This document shows positions 6,582 through 13,526 of a DNA stretch of 13,860 nucleotides, piece after piece. The DNA comes from DATJJW01 sp035491935 (GTDB lineage: Bacteria; Pseudomonadota; Alphaproteobacteria; ATCC43930; CGMCC-115725). The notes beneath the pieces are model-generated. The model made no database searches, had not been told where the DNA came from, and saw only the letters and a list, made by a program, of their open reading frames with translations. Location: the NCBI GenBank assembly GCA_035491935.1, contig DATJJW010000148.1, positions 1 through 13,860 of the forward strand, given 5' to 3'. Every line of letters starts with the position of its first letter. Position 1 is the stretch's first letter. A program made the translations under genes and the position numbers.

Positions 6582-8123
6582 ATGACCACGGATGGGGCCG
6601 CAAGGCCGGTCAACCCGCTGTTCATCACGGCGGCGGTGGTGCTCGCCTCGATGATCCAGGCGATCGACACCACCATCGCCAATGTGGCGCTGCCCTATAT
6701 GCGCGGTTCGCTCTCGGCATCCGAAGACGAGATCAACTGGGTACTGACCTCCTACATCACGGCCGCCGCGATCATGACGCCGCCGACCGGCTGGCTGACC
6801 GCCCGGCTCGGCCGCCGGCGCATGTTCCTGATCGCCGTGGTGGGCTTCACCCTCGCCTCCGTCTTGTGCGGCATGGCGGAATCGCTGACCCAGATCGTGC
6901 TGTTCCGGATCTTGCAAGGCGTGTTCGGCGCCTCGCTGATCCCGCTGGCCCAAGCGGTGATCATCGACACCTACCCGCCGGAGAAACAGGGTTCGGCCAT
7001 GTCGCTCTGGGCCATGGGCGTGATGGTGGGTCCCGTGCTAGGGCCGACCTTGGGCGGCTGGCTCACCGAGAATTACGACTGGCGCTGGGTCTTCTTCCTC
7101 AACGTGCCGGTGGGCGCCGCCTGCCTTGTGCTGATGTGGCTGTTCCTGCCGGACACGCCCAAACGCGAGACGCGCTTCGACTGGACCGGGTTCGCGACAT
7201 TGAGCCTCGGCATCGGCGCGCTGCAGATGATGCTCGACCGCGGCCAGGAGATGGATTGGTTCGGCTCGACCGAGATATTGGTCGAGGCGTGCCTGGCCGG
7301 CCTGGGCTTCTATCTCTTCCTCGCCCATAGCGTCACGACGAAGACGCCCTTCATCAATTTCGCCATCCTGCGCGACCGCAACTATGTCGCCGGGCTGGTC
7401 TTCATCTTCACCATCAGCGCGGTGATCTCGTCGACCATGTCGCTGATGACGCCCTTCCTGCAGGGGCTGGCGAATTACCCGGTCGAGACCGCTGGCCTGC
7501 TGATGGCGCCGCGCGGCATCGGCATGATCGTGGCCGTGTTGCTGACCGGGCGTTACCTCACCAAATACGATCCGCGCGTGATCTGCTTCCTGGGCTTCGC
7601 CATCGCGGCGGCCACGCTGTGGGACATGACGCGCTGGACCGCCGATGTTTCGTCTGCCCGGATGATCTGGGTCAGCGTGTTCCAGGGCGCCGGACTCGGC
7701 ATCGCCTATATCTCGCTGCAGCCGGTGATCTTCGTGACATTGCCCCGGCATCTGACCACGGAGGCCACATCCTTCTATTCGCTGTTCCGCAACACCGGGC
7801 AGTCGGTGGCGATCTCGATCGTCTCGGCCTTGCTGGTGCGCAACACGCAGGTGAACCACGCCTCGATCTCCCAGGCCGTCACCCCCTTCAACCGCGCGCT
7901 GCAACAGGGCGCGGCCGCGCAGTTCTGGAACCTGCACACCACGCTCGGCCAATCGATGATCGACGAGACGGTGACCCGCCAGGCCTCGATCATCGCCTAT
8001 ATCGACAATTTCAAGCTGGTGTTCCTGATGACGCTCTGCGCCATGCCGGTGGTGCTGCTGATCCGCGTCGTCAAGCGCAAGAAGCAGGCGGACGAGCCGG
8101 CCCACGCGGCGGCGATGGATTAG
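6582..8123 (+). CDS. emrB: EmrB/QacA-type DHA2 multidrug efflux transporter
   Basis: A 513-residue inner-membrane proton-coupled drug exporter of the major facilitator superfamily, DHA2 group (14 membrane helices expected). Motif D1 is seen in IQAIDTTIANVALP (25-38), motif A in GWLTARLGRRR (70-80) and the antiporter motif C in GVMVGPVLGPTLGGW (146-160). DWRWVFFLNVPVG (166-178) is also characteristic of EmrB. It works with the EmrA adaptor encoded just upstream to extrude hydrophobic compounds across the envelope. The start ATG 6582 gives the normal N-terminus but has no clear Shine-Dalgarno, and a hairpin-rich repeat pair lies just upstream. The C-terminal end is a short charged tail. Length is typical of the family. 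Confidence 0.94.
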   Translation: MTTDGAARPVNPLFITAAVVLASMIQAIDTTIANVALPYMRGSLSASEDEINWVLTSYITAAAIMTPPTGWLTARLGRRRMFLIAVVGFTLASVLCGMAESLTQIVLFRILQGVFGASLIPLAQAVIIDTYPPEKQGSAMSLWAMGVMVGPVLGPTLGGWLTENYDWRWVFFLNVPVGAACLVLMWLFLPDTPKRETRFDWTGFATLSLGIGALQMMLDRGQEMDWFGSTEILVEACLAGLGFYLFLAHSVTTKTPFINFAILRDRNYVAGLVFIFTISAVISSTMSLMTPFLQGLANYPVETAGLLMAPRGIGMIVAVLLTGRYLTKYDPRVICFLGFAIAAATLWDMTRWTADVSSARMIWVSVFQGAGLGIAYISLQPVIFVTLPRHLTTEATSFYSLFRNTGQSVAISIVSALLVRNTQVNHASISQAVTPFNRALQQGAAAQFWNLHTTLGQSMIDETVTRQASIIAYIDNFKLVFLMTLCAMPVVLLIRVVKRKKQADEPAHAAAMD

Positions 8124-8148
8124 GTCCACCATTAATAAGTTAGGTGCC

Positions 8149-8334
8149 CTATTCTTTTAGATGGGCCATTACCTGGTCTTTCGGCGCTTTCATCGGCAAA
8201 CCGATGTCAGGCCTCGCGACGCCCCGGTTGCGCGAAAGACGATCCTGCCGCCGGATTTGTTTCAGCGTTTCTGACGCAATGCGTTCTGGCTCGATCCGAA
8301 ACTCAATTCCAATAACGTGATGGTCATCTAAGGA
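8149..8334 (-). pseudogene. Possible decayed gene fragment, no start codon
   Basis: On the minus strand a frame of about 60 codons ends in TAG at 8149. It reads SLDDHHVIGIEFRIE and then a charged stretch ending MKAPKDQVMAHLKE. Composition looks protein-like and the DNA is less GC-rich than the flanking genes. There is no ATG, GTG or TTG near its left edge; the frame simply runs on into the antisense-like part of the ferredoxin gene. I do not recognise a family. It may be the tail of a lost gene. The rest of the 225-base gap 8124-8348 shows only a small hairpin (8191-8206, CATCGG/CCGATG). Confidence 0.2.
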
Positions 8335-8348
8335 GCTGTTGCGGAAGT

Positions 8349-8690
8349 CTACTCCGCCGCCTCGCCCACCACCTCGCGCAGGCCCAGCCGGTCGATCACC
8401 GTATCGACGGCGGCACCCTTGGGAATGACCGCCCAATCGGACGGGTTGGAGGCGCGCAGCGTGACCACCGCGCCCTTGGGGCAGATGTCGAAGCAGCCGA
8501 CCTCGACCACCGCGACCGTCGCCTTGCGCGGCTTGGTCCTGGGCCCGAAGGCCCTGCGCAGGCTCTTGGCCAGCGTCTTCTCGCCCTTCTCGCCGAAGCC
8601 GCCCTCGAGCTTCTTCGAGCATTTGCGGCACACCAGTACGATCTCCTGCCATTCGGCATCGATCTGCTTGATCGGTTTATCCTTGCTCAA
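8349..8690 (-). CDS. Thioredoxin-like [2Fe-2S] ferredoxin domain protein
   Basis: A 113-residue small cytosolic protein with the thioredoxin-fold ferredoxin pattern. EIVLVCRKCSKKL carries Cys21 and Cys24, and VVEVGCFDICPKGAVV carries Cys66 and Cys70, the C-x3-C half that holds the cluster in this family. VIDRLGL near the end is also typical. The first pair is spaced closer than the C-x10-12-C of classical members, so the cluster ligands could differ. The start is uncommon: TTG at 8690, with AGGA seven bases upstream, is the only sensible choice, because the frame upstream has no good start before it runs under the neighbouring gene. It lies 76 bases downstream of the TPR gene on the same strand and may be co-transcribed. 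Partner and role are unknown; electron transfer is assumed from the fold. Confidence 0.8.
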   Translation of the reverse strand: MSKDKPIKQIDAEWQEIVLVCRKCSKKLEGGFGEKGEKTLAKSLRRAFGPRTKPRKATVAVVEVGCFDICPKGAVVTLRASNPSDWAVIPKGAAVDTVIDRLGLREVVGEAAE

Positions 8691-8766
8691 AATCCTGTCC
8701 TGGCCGGTCCTAGATTGCCTGATTCCCCCAGATGGGGGCGCGCCACGGTGATAGACAAGATTTGCG

Positions 8767-9825
8767 TTACGGCTTTGCGGTGCTGAGCGCCAGAAGTGCC
8801 GCCACGGCCAGCTTCTTCTCGTTGAAGTCGTCCGGGCATTCGGAGGCCGCCGCTTCCAGCGCGGCCTTGCCTGCCGCCCAGTCTTTATCGGTCGTGTCAC
8901 TGCCCGCAGTCTGGATCACGCCGATATAGTAATCCGCCTCGCAGCCCTGGCCGCGCTGCACCGCCGGGTCGCCCACCGCCGCCTTGGCACGCGCATCGGC
9001 CACGCTGGTCTTGCCGGCATAGAAGGCGATGATCGGCGCCGGCCACGCCGTGGCCGAGAGCTTGGCGGTATTGGCGGCGAATTCCTGGGCATCGTCCTGA
9101 TGGGCATGGACGCGCGCGATATGCAGCCAGAGCGGCGGATAGGGCGCGTCCGGCTTCTGCACGATGGCGCGCTGGAAATCATCGACGGATGCCGCATATT
9201 CCGCCGCCTCCAGCCTGATGAACCCCCGCTGCAGGTAGAAATCCTGGTGGTTGGGATCGATGCGGATCGCCGCGTCCATGTCCTTGACGGCAGAGCCATA
9301 TTCGCCCGTCGCCTCGAAGATCATGCTGCGGGCGAAATGCGCCTCGGCGCTGTCCGGCTGGAGTTGGATTGCTTTGTCGAGATCCGGCAGGGCCCGGGAA
9401 TATTGCTGCTGGTCGACGAAGGCGGCACCTCGGTTGATGTAGAGGTTGGCGCTGCCGGCATTGATCTCGATCGCGCGGCTGTAATCGCGGATCGCGGCCG
9501 GCAGGTTGCCGCCGCGGGCATAGGTCAGGCCCCGCTTGTTCAGCGTGTCGGCATTGTCCGGATCAAGGAGCAGCGACTGGTTGAAGTCCTGCAGCGCCAG
9601 GTCGAAGCGGCGTTCCTGCAGATATATCGCACCGCGCTGGGCCAGCCTGGCGGCATCCTTCGGGTTCTGCGCCAGATCCCGCGTCAGCGACGCCAGCCTT
9701 TGGGCCTGCGCTTCGGCAGGCGTCTGGGTGTGAGCAGGTGTTGGGGCCGCGACGGAAACGGCGGCGAGCACCGCAAGTCCAGTGGCAATCGTGAGACCCA
9801 CGCCCCTACCCTTGCGCGCTACCAT
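8767..9825 (-). CDS. Exported tetratricopeptide-repeat protein
   Basis: A 352-residue protein with an N-terminal signal peptide (basic MVARKGRG, hydrophobic 10-28, likely cleavage after about residue 31-34 in AHTQT). Five tandem TPR units follow, about residues 57-90, 91-124, 125-158, 159-192 and 193-226, each with the Gly-Tyr/Ala pattern and a DPD- or QPD-type repeat boundary. The C-terminal part (235-340) contains IIAFYAGKTSVADARAKA, CEADYYIGVIQTAG and ECPDDFNEKKLAVAALL, with two cysteines (295, 330) that could form a disulfide in the periplasm. The layout is like NlpI-type periplasmic TPR scaffolds, but no lipobox is visible. I chose ATG 9825; the frame continues upstream to 9987 with no signal-like sequence. 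It is divergent from efeU with a 194-base gap. A scaffolding role is inferred, partner unknown. Confidence 0.85.
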   Translation of the reverse strand: MVARKGRGVGLTIATGLAVLAAVSVAAPTPAHTQTPAEAQAQRLASLTRDLAQNPKDAARLAQRGAIYLQERRFDLALQDFNQSLLLDPDNADTLNKRGLTYARGGNLPAAIRDYSRAIEINAGSANLYINRGAAFVDQQQYSRALPDLDKAIQLQPDSAEAHFARSMIFEATGEYGSAVKDMDAAIRIDPNHQDFYLQRGFIRLEAAEYAASVDDFQRAIVQKPDAPYPPLWLHIARVHAHQDDAQEFAANTAKLSATAWPAPIIAFYAGKTSVADARAKAAVGDPAVQRGQGCEADYYIGVIQTAGSDTTDKDWAAGKAALEAAASECPDDFNEKKLAVAALLALSTAKP

Positions 9826-9950
9826 GATGTGCCTGCCGTTTCGTCCGTCGACGCCATTCGGATATCGGCAATCGGTGGGCGGTGCAAGAGCCGCAGTATT
9901 CCAAGGCATTGACGCAAGCCTGCTGCGACAATCGTGCCGATTCTTCCCTG

Positions 9951-9979
9951 TTGCCAAACCGGACCCGACGCGATATTGA
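9951..9979 (+). promoter_or_regulatory. Candidate efeU promoter
   Basis: TTGCCA (9951-9956) and TATTGA (9974-9979) are separated by exactly 17 bases and read toward efeU. The expected transcription start near 9986 would leave a leader of about 34 bases before the ATG at 10020. The pair matches the sigma-70 consensus at four of six (TTGCCA) and four of six (TATTGA) positions. It lies in the divergent gap between the TPR gene and efeU. Confidence 0.4.
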
Positions 9980-9982
9980 GAC

Positions 9983-9997
9983 TGCAAGTCACTCGCA
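9983..9997. promoter_or_regulatory. Candidate Fur-family box before efeU
   Basis: TGCAAGT-C-ACTCGCA is a 7-1-7 dyad with six of seven pairs complementary, the geometry and outer TGC/GCA letters reported for alphaproteobacterial Fur/Mur boxes. It begins four bases after the -10-like element, over the likely transcription start, where bound repressor would block transcription. A wider dyad ATTGAGAC / CTCGCAAT (9975-9999) encloses it. Iron repression of efeUOB is established in enteric bacteria; its use here is inference from position and pattern. Confidence 0.4.
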
Positions 9998-10019
9998 ATT
10001 GCAACGGAGTGCCGGCCGA

Positions 10020-10871
10020 ATGCTGGTTCCCTTCCTGATCATGATGCGTGAAGGCATCGAGGCCGCCCTGATCGTCGGCATCGTCGCCGGATATCTACGC
10101 CAGACCGGCCGCCGGCAATGGATGCCCGCGGTCTGGACCGGCATCATCCTGGCATCCGCGCTGTGCCTGGCCGTCGGCATCGCCCTCGACCGTCTGAGCG
10201 CGGAATTCCCGCAGCGCCAGCAGGAGATGTTCGAGGCGGCGGTGGGATTGGTCGCCGTCTGCATCCTGACCTCCATGGTGTTCTGGATGAAGCGCGCCGC
10301 GCGCTCCGTCAAATCCCAGCTGCACAACGCCATCGACACCGCCTTGGCCGAAGCCGGCGCCAACAGCCGCAGCCAGGCCATGGCCCTGGTCGCCATGGTG
10401 TTCTTCGCCGTGGCGCGCGAAGGTCTGGAATCGGTGTTCTTCCTGTTGGCGACATTCGAGCAGAGCCAGGGCTATGCCGCACCCATCGGTGCCGTCCTGG
10501 GCCTGGTCGTGGCCTTCGCCGTCGGTGCCGGCATCTATTACGGCGTGATCGCACTCAACCTGCGGGTCTTCTTCCGCTGGACCGGCTTCTTCATCCTGTT
10601 CGTCGCGGCCGGGCTGCTGACCGGCGCGCTGCGCTCGCTGCATGAATGCGGGCTGTGGAACGGGCTGCAGGAACGGGCCTTCGACCTCAGCCAGATCCTG
10701 CCGGCCGACAGCCCGGTCGGCATGGTGCTGGCGGGTGTGTTCGGCTACCTCGACACGCCGACCGTCGGCGAGATCGGCGCCTATCTGCTGTTCCTGATCC
10801 CGGCGCTGATCTTCTACGCCGCCGAGGGCCGGCCGACGCCGACCAAGGGAACGCCGCATCCGGCGGAATGA
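10020..10871 (+). CDS. efeU: Ftr1-type iron permease EfeU
   Basis: A 283-residue polytopic inner-membrane permease of the oxidase-dependent iron transporter family. The two diagnostic REGxE motifs are present: REGIEA at residues 10-15 in the first helix and REGLES at 133-138. These glutamates line the iron path. About seven membrane helices are evident, as in the E. coli protein of 276 residues. The start ATG 10020 puts the first REGxE motif at its usual position near the N-terminus and has GGAG ten bases upstream; the longer frame back to 9882 adds a non-family extension that crosses the promoter. It is the first gene of the efe cluster, preceded by a candidate Fur box. The last 15 residues are a cytoplasmic tail. 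It acts with EfeO and EfeB to bring iron across the inner membrane. Confidence 0.95.
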   Translation: MLVPFLIMMREGIEAALIVGIVAGYLRQTGRRQWMPAVWTGIILASALCLAVGIALDRLSAEFPQRQQEMFEAAVGLVAVCILTSMVFWMKRAARSVKSQLHNAIDTALAEAGANSRSQAMALVAMVFFAVAREGLESVFFLLATFEQSQGYAAPIGAVLGLVVAFAVGAGIYYGVIALNLRVFFRWTGFFILFVAAGLLTGALRSLHECGLWNGLQERAFDLSQILPADSPVGMVLAGVFGYLDTPTVGEIGAYLLFLIPALIFYAAEGRPTPTKGTPHPAE

Positions 10872-10970
10872 AACGTCCGCCTCGACGAGAATAGAGTGCG
10901 ACGCGAGTAGAAAACGAGACGACCTCGGCAAGCCGCCGCCAGCCGATTTCCATAGCCATCATGATCACAT

Positions 10971-11000
10971 CCCCGGGCACCGCAAGGTCATCGCCCGGGG
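10971..11000 (+). repeat. Perfect 8-bp hairpin just before the efeO ribosome-binding site
   Basis: CCCCGGGC (10971-10978) and GCCCGGGG (10993-11000) pair perfectly across 14 bases. The efeO Shine-Dalgarno GGGGAG (11002-11007) follows one base later. A stable structure here between efeU and efeO could set relative expression of the two genes or protect the downstream message; there is no T-run, so it is not an evident terminator. The 146-base gap 10872-11017 holds nothing else that I can identify. Confidence 0.4.
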
Positions 11001-11017
11001 CGGGGAGCCCGTTTGCG

Positions 11018-12139
11018 ATGTCTTTCCTGCCACGGCCAAGCCTGCTTGCCGGCGCCGCCTTCACCTTTCTGACCTTGGGCATCCACGCCGCCCATGCCGA
11101 CGTGCCGGTCACCGTGACCGACAAGGGCTGCGAGCCGAACACGCTTACCGTGCCGGCCGGGACCACGACCTTCGTGATCCAGAACAAGAGCACGCGTCTT
11201 CTGGAATGGGAGATCCTGAACGGCGTCATGGTCGTCGACGAGCGTGAGAACATCGCTCCCGGCTTCAAACAGAAGCTGACCACCAAGCTCGATCCCGGCA
11301 CCTACGCCGTGACCTGCGGGTTGATCGACAACCCCAAGGGCAAGCTGATCGTGTCGGCGTCCGCCGCCGCCTCGGCGCCGCAAAAGCCTTCGGCCGTGGA
11401 CCTGGTCGGCCCGGTCGCCGAATACAAGGTCTATGTCATGGGCGAGGTCGACACGCTCGTCGCGCAGACCAAGGTCTTCGCCGCCGCCGTCAAGGCCGGC
11501 GACCTGGCCAAGGCCAAGCAGCTCTATGCGCCGACCCGCGTGCATTACGAACGCATCGAGCCGATCGCCGAGCTGTTCAGCGACATCGACAACAATGTCG
11601 ATTCCCGCGCCGACGACCATCAGAAGAAGGAGCAGGATCCGGGCTTCATCGGTTTCCACCGTATCGAATACGCGCTGTTCGCCCAGAACACGACGAAGGA
11701 TATGGGCCCGATCGCCGACAAGCTGGTCGCCGACGTCACTACGCTGCAGACGCGCCTCAAGACCCTGGCCATCCCGCCCGGCAAGATGGCCGGCGGCGCC
11801 GCCGACCTGATCGAGGAAGTCGCGGCGACCAAGAGCACCGGCGAGGAGGATCGCTACAGCCACACCGACCTCTACGACTTCCAGGCCAATGTCGATGGCG
11901 CCATGAAGATCGTCGAGCTGCTGCGCCCGCTGACCCTCAAGGCCGCCCCTGACCTGCAGGCCAAGATCGACGGCAACTTCAAGACCGTCGATGCGATCCT
12001 GGCCAAATACAAGACCGCCGATGGTGGCTTCGAGACCTATGACAAGGTGTCGGACAAGGACCGCCTGGCGCTCAAGGGTCCCGTCAACGAACTCGCTGAA
12101 GATTTGTCCAAGCTGCGCGGCGCGCTGGGCTTGAACTGA
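11018..12139 (+). CDS. efeO: EfeO: cupredoxin plus imelysin periplasmic iron-uptake protein
   Basis: A 373-residue exported protein, close in length to E. coli EfeO. The signal peptide occupies residues 1-27, with cleavage likely after AHA. The cupredoxin domain (about 28-113) has the expected ligand-region cysteines and motifs: GCEPNTLTVPAG with Cys38, LEWEILNGVMVVDERENIAPG, and TCGLIDNPKGKL with Cys100. The imelysin/M75 domain (about 128-373) includes RVHYERIEPIAELF (His176, Glu181), DIDNNVDSRADDH and the GxHxxE motif GFHRIE (212-217). Start ATG 11018 has GGGGAG ten bases upstream and begins the signal peptide cleanly; an in-frame ATG at 10961 adds 19 residues of no signal character. EfeO is thought to bind iron in the periplasm and pass it to EfeU. 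Its stop is 12 bases before efeB. Part of it is nearly identical to the fourth gene of the cluster. Confidence 0.95.
   Translation: MSFLPRPSLLAGAAFTFLTLGIHAAHADVPVTVTDKGCEPNTLTVPAGTTTFVIQNKSTRLLEWEILNGVMVVDERENIAPGFKQKLTTKLDPGTYAVTCGLIDNPKGKLIVSASAAASAPQKPSAVDLVGPVAEYKVYVMGEVDTLVAQTKVFAAAVKAGDLAKAKQLYAPTRVHYERIEPIAELFSDIDNNVDSRADDHQKKEQDPGFIGFHRIEYALFAQNTTKDMGPIADKLVADVTTLQTRLKTLAIPPGKMAGGAADLIEEVAATKSTGEEDRYSHTDLYDFQANVDGAMKIVELLRPLTLKAAPDLQAKIDGNFKTVDAILAKYKTADGGFETYDKVSDKDRLALKGPVNELAEDLSKLRGALGLN
11447..11642 (+). repeat. 196-bp near-identical direct repeat, copy in efeO
   Basis: This stretch of efeO matches 13665-13860 with 3 differences in 196 bases: one changes Gln168 to Lys in the other copy and two are silent. 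Homology continues more weakly upstream, to about 11400. The other copy runs to the window edge, so the true repeat may be longer. Confidence 0.9.
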
Positions 12140-12151
12140 GGAGGATCCCGT

Positions 12152-13495
12152 ATGCCCTGTCCCTTCGGCTTCGGCCGTCCCCCCGCCGCCCCGGCATCCG
12201 AGGCTCCCGAGACCAACGCTGGCGGCACCAACCGCCGCAACGTGCTGTTCGGCCTGGGTGCCGGCGGCGGTGCCCTGCTGGCAAGCCTGCCCGGGCGTGA
12301 GGCCCAGGCGGCCCCCGCCGCCAGCGGCTTGCCGGGCGTCGGCCAGACCGCGACGGCGGAGAACGCCAATCAGCGCCAGCCCTTCTATGGCCGGTATCAA
12401 TCGGGCATCGTCAACCCGCGGCCGCAATTCGGCCTGACGGTGGCCTTCGACAGCCTGGCGACCTCACGGCCCGATCTTGAAAAACTGTTCCGGCTGCTGA
12501 CGACGCGCATCGCTTTCCTGACGCAGGGCGGCACGGTCGAGCAGATCGATCCGAAATTCCCGCCGCTGGATTCGGGGCTGCTGGGCCCGACAGTGGTGCC
12601 GCGCAACCTCACCGTCACCATGTCGCTGGGCGCCTCGCTGTTCGATGACCGCTATGGGCTGGCTCATTCCAAGCCCAAGCATCTCATGGCCATGCAGCAA
12701 TTCCCCAATGACGAGCTGGAAAGCGGGCTGTGCGGCGGCGACATCCTGCTGCAGATCTGTTCCGACACCTCCGACGTCAACATCCATGCGCTGCGCGACA
12801 TCGTGAAGCAGACCAGCGCCTTGCTGGCGGTACGCTGGAAGATGGAGGGCTTCCTGCCCAACCCCAACGATCCGTCGACCAAGAACGAGACGGCGCGCAA
12901 TTTCCTCGGATTCAAGGACGGCACCGCCAACCCGCCGTCCAGCGACGCCCAGCTCATGCATGAGCTGGTCTGGGTCAAGCCTGGGAATGACGAGCCCGGC
13001 TGGGCGGAAAACGGCTCCTATCAGGCGGTGCGCCTGATCCGCATGTTCGTCGAACGCTGGGACCGCACGCCCCTGCAAGAGCAGGAGACGATCTTCGGCC
13101 GCGCCAAGACCTCGGGCGCGCCGCTGGGCTACCAGAACGAGACGGACATCCCCGACTACGCCGCCGACCCCAGGGGGCTGAAGGTGCCGCTGACCGCGCA
13201 TATGCGCCTGGCCAATCCGCGCACCAAGGAGGCGATGGCGACGCGCATCCTGCGTCGGCCATTCAATTACTCACGCGGCGCCGACAAGGCCGGGCAACTC
13301 GACATGGGCCTCTTGTTCATCTGCTACCAGGCAGATCTGGCCAAGGGCTTCATTGCCGCACAGACCCGCCTCAATGGCGAGCCGCTCGAGGAATACATCA
13401 AGCCCTTCGGCGGCGGCTATTTCTTCGCCGTCCCCGGTGTCCAGGACAAGGACCATTACCTGGGGCAGGGCCTGATCGAATCCATTTCGGCTTAA
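12152..13495 (+). CDS. efeB: EfeB: Tat-exported DyP-type haem peroxidase
   Basis: A 447-residue dye-decolourising peroxidase of the EfeB/YcdB subgroup, exported folded to the periplasm. The twin-arginine signal TNRRNVLFGLGAGGGALLA has its arginines at 28-29 after an unusually Pro/Ala-rich n-region beginning MPCPFGFG. The DyP signature GFKDGTANP (253-261) contains the catalytic aspartate of GxxDG. His350 in TAHMRLANPR is the expected proximal haem ligand, and RRPFNYSRG (368-376) supplies the distal arginine. FGGGYFFAVPG (419-429) is the conserved C-terminal core. The start ATG 12152 follows AGGAGG with a 7-base spacer; that site overlaps the efeO stop, so the genes are co-translated. The enzyme is reported to oxidise ferrous to ferric iron or to release iron from haem during uptake with EfeU and EfeO. 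Confidence 0.95.
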   Translation: MPCPFGFGRPPAAPASEAPETNAGGTNRRNVLFGLGAGGGALLASLPGREAQAAPAASGLPGVGQTATAENANQRQPFYGRYQSGIVNPRPQFGLTVAFDSLATSRPDLEKLFRLLTTRIAFLTQGGTVEQIDPKFPPLDSGLLGPTVVPRNLTVTMSLGASLFDDRYGLAHSKPKHLMAMQQFPNDELESGLCGGDILLQICSDTSDVNIHALRDIVKQTSALLAVRWKMEGFLPNPNDPSTKNETARNFLGFKDGTANPPSSDAQLMHELVWVKPGNDEPGWAENGSYQAVRLIRMFVERWDRTPLQEQETIFGRAKTSGAPLGYQNETDIPDYAADPRGLKVPLTAHMRLANPRTKEAMATRILRRPFNYSRGADKAGQLDMGLLFICYQADLAKGFIAAQTRLNGEPLEEYIKPFGGGYFFAVPGVQDKDHYLGQGLIESISA

Positions 13496-13526
13496 TCTTT
13501 GAAAAATTAGGGGGAACGACAAGTCC

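Noticed and set aside
7038..8132. A 364-codon minus-strand frame opposite emrB
   Set aside because: Antisense shadow with His/Arg/Gln-rich composition and no recognisable domain; the sense frame is a full DHA2 transporter.
8191..8206. Terminator hairpin between emrB and the convergent ferredoxin gene
   Set aside because: The CATCGG/CCGATG stem is only 6 bp, lies about 70 bases after the emrB stop and has no T-run on either strand.
8161..8274. A 37-codon plus-strand frame with an ATG at 8161
   Set aside because: No ribosome-binding site and no recognisable similarity; the minus strand of the same stretch looks more protein-like, and even that lacks a start.
10988..12427. A 479-codon open frame on the minus strand opposite efeO and efeB
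   Set aside because: It is the codon-bias shadow of efeO: low-complexity Gly, Val, Asp and Leu content, no family features, and it crosses the efeO-efeB junction on the opposite strand. A similar minus frame at 13398-13838 repeats part of it only because the sense genes are duplicated.
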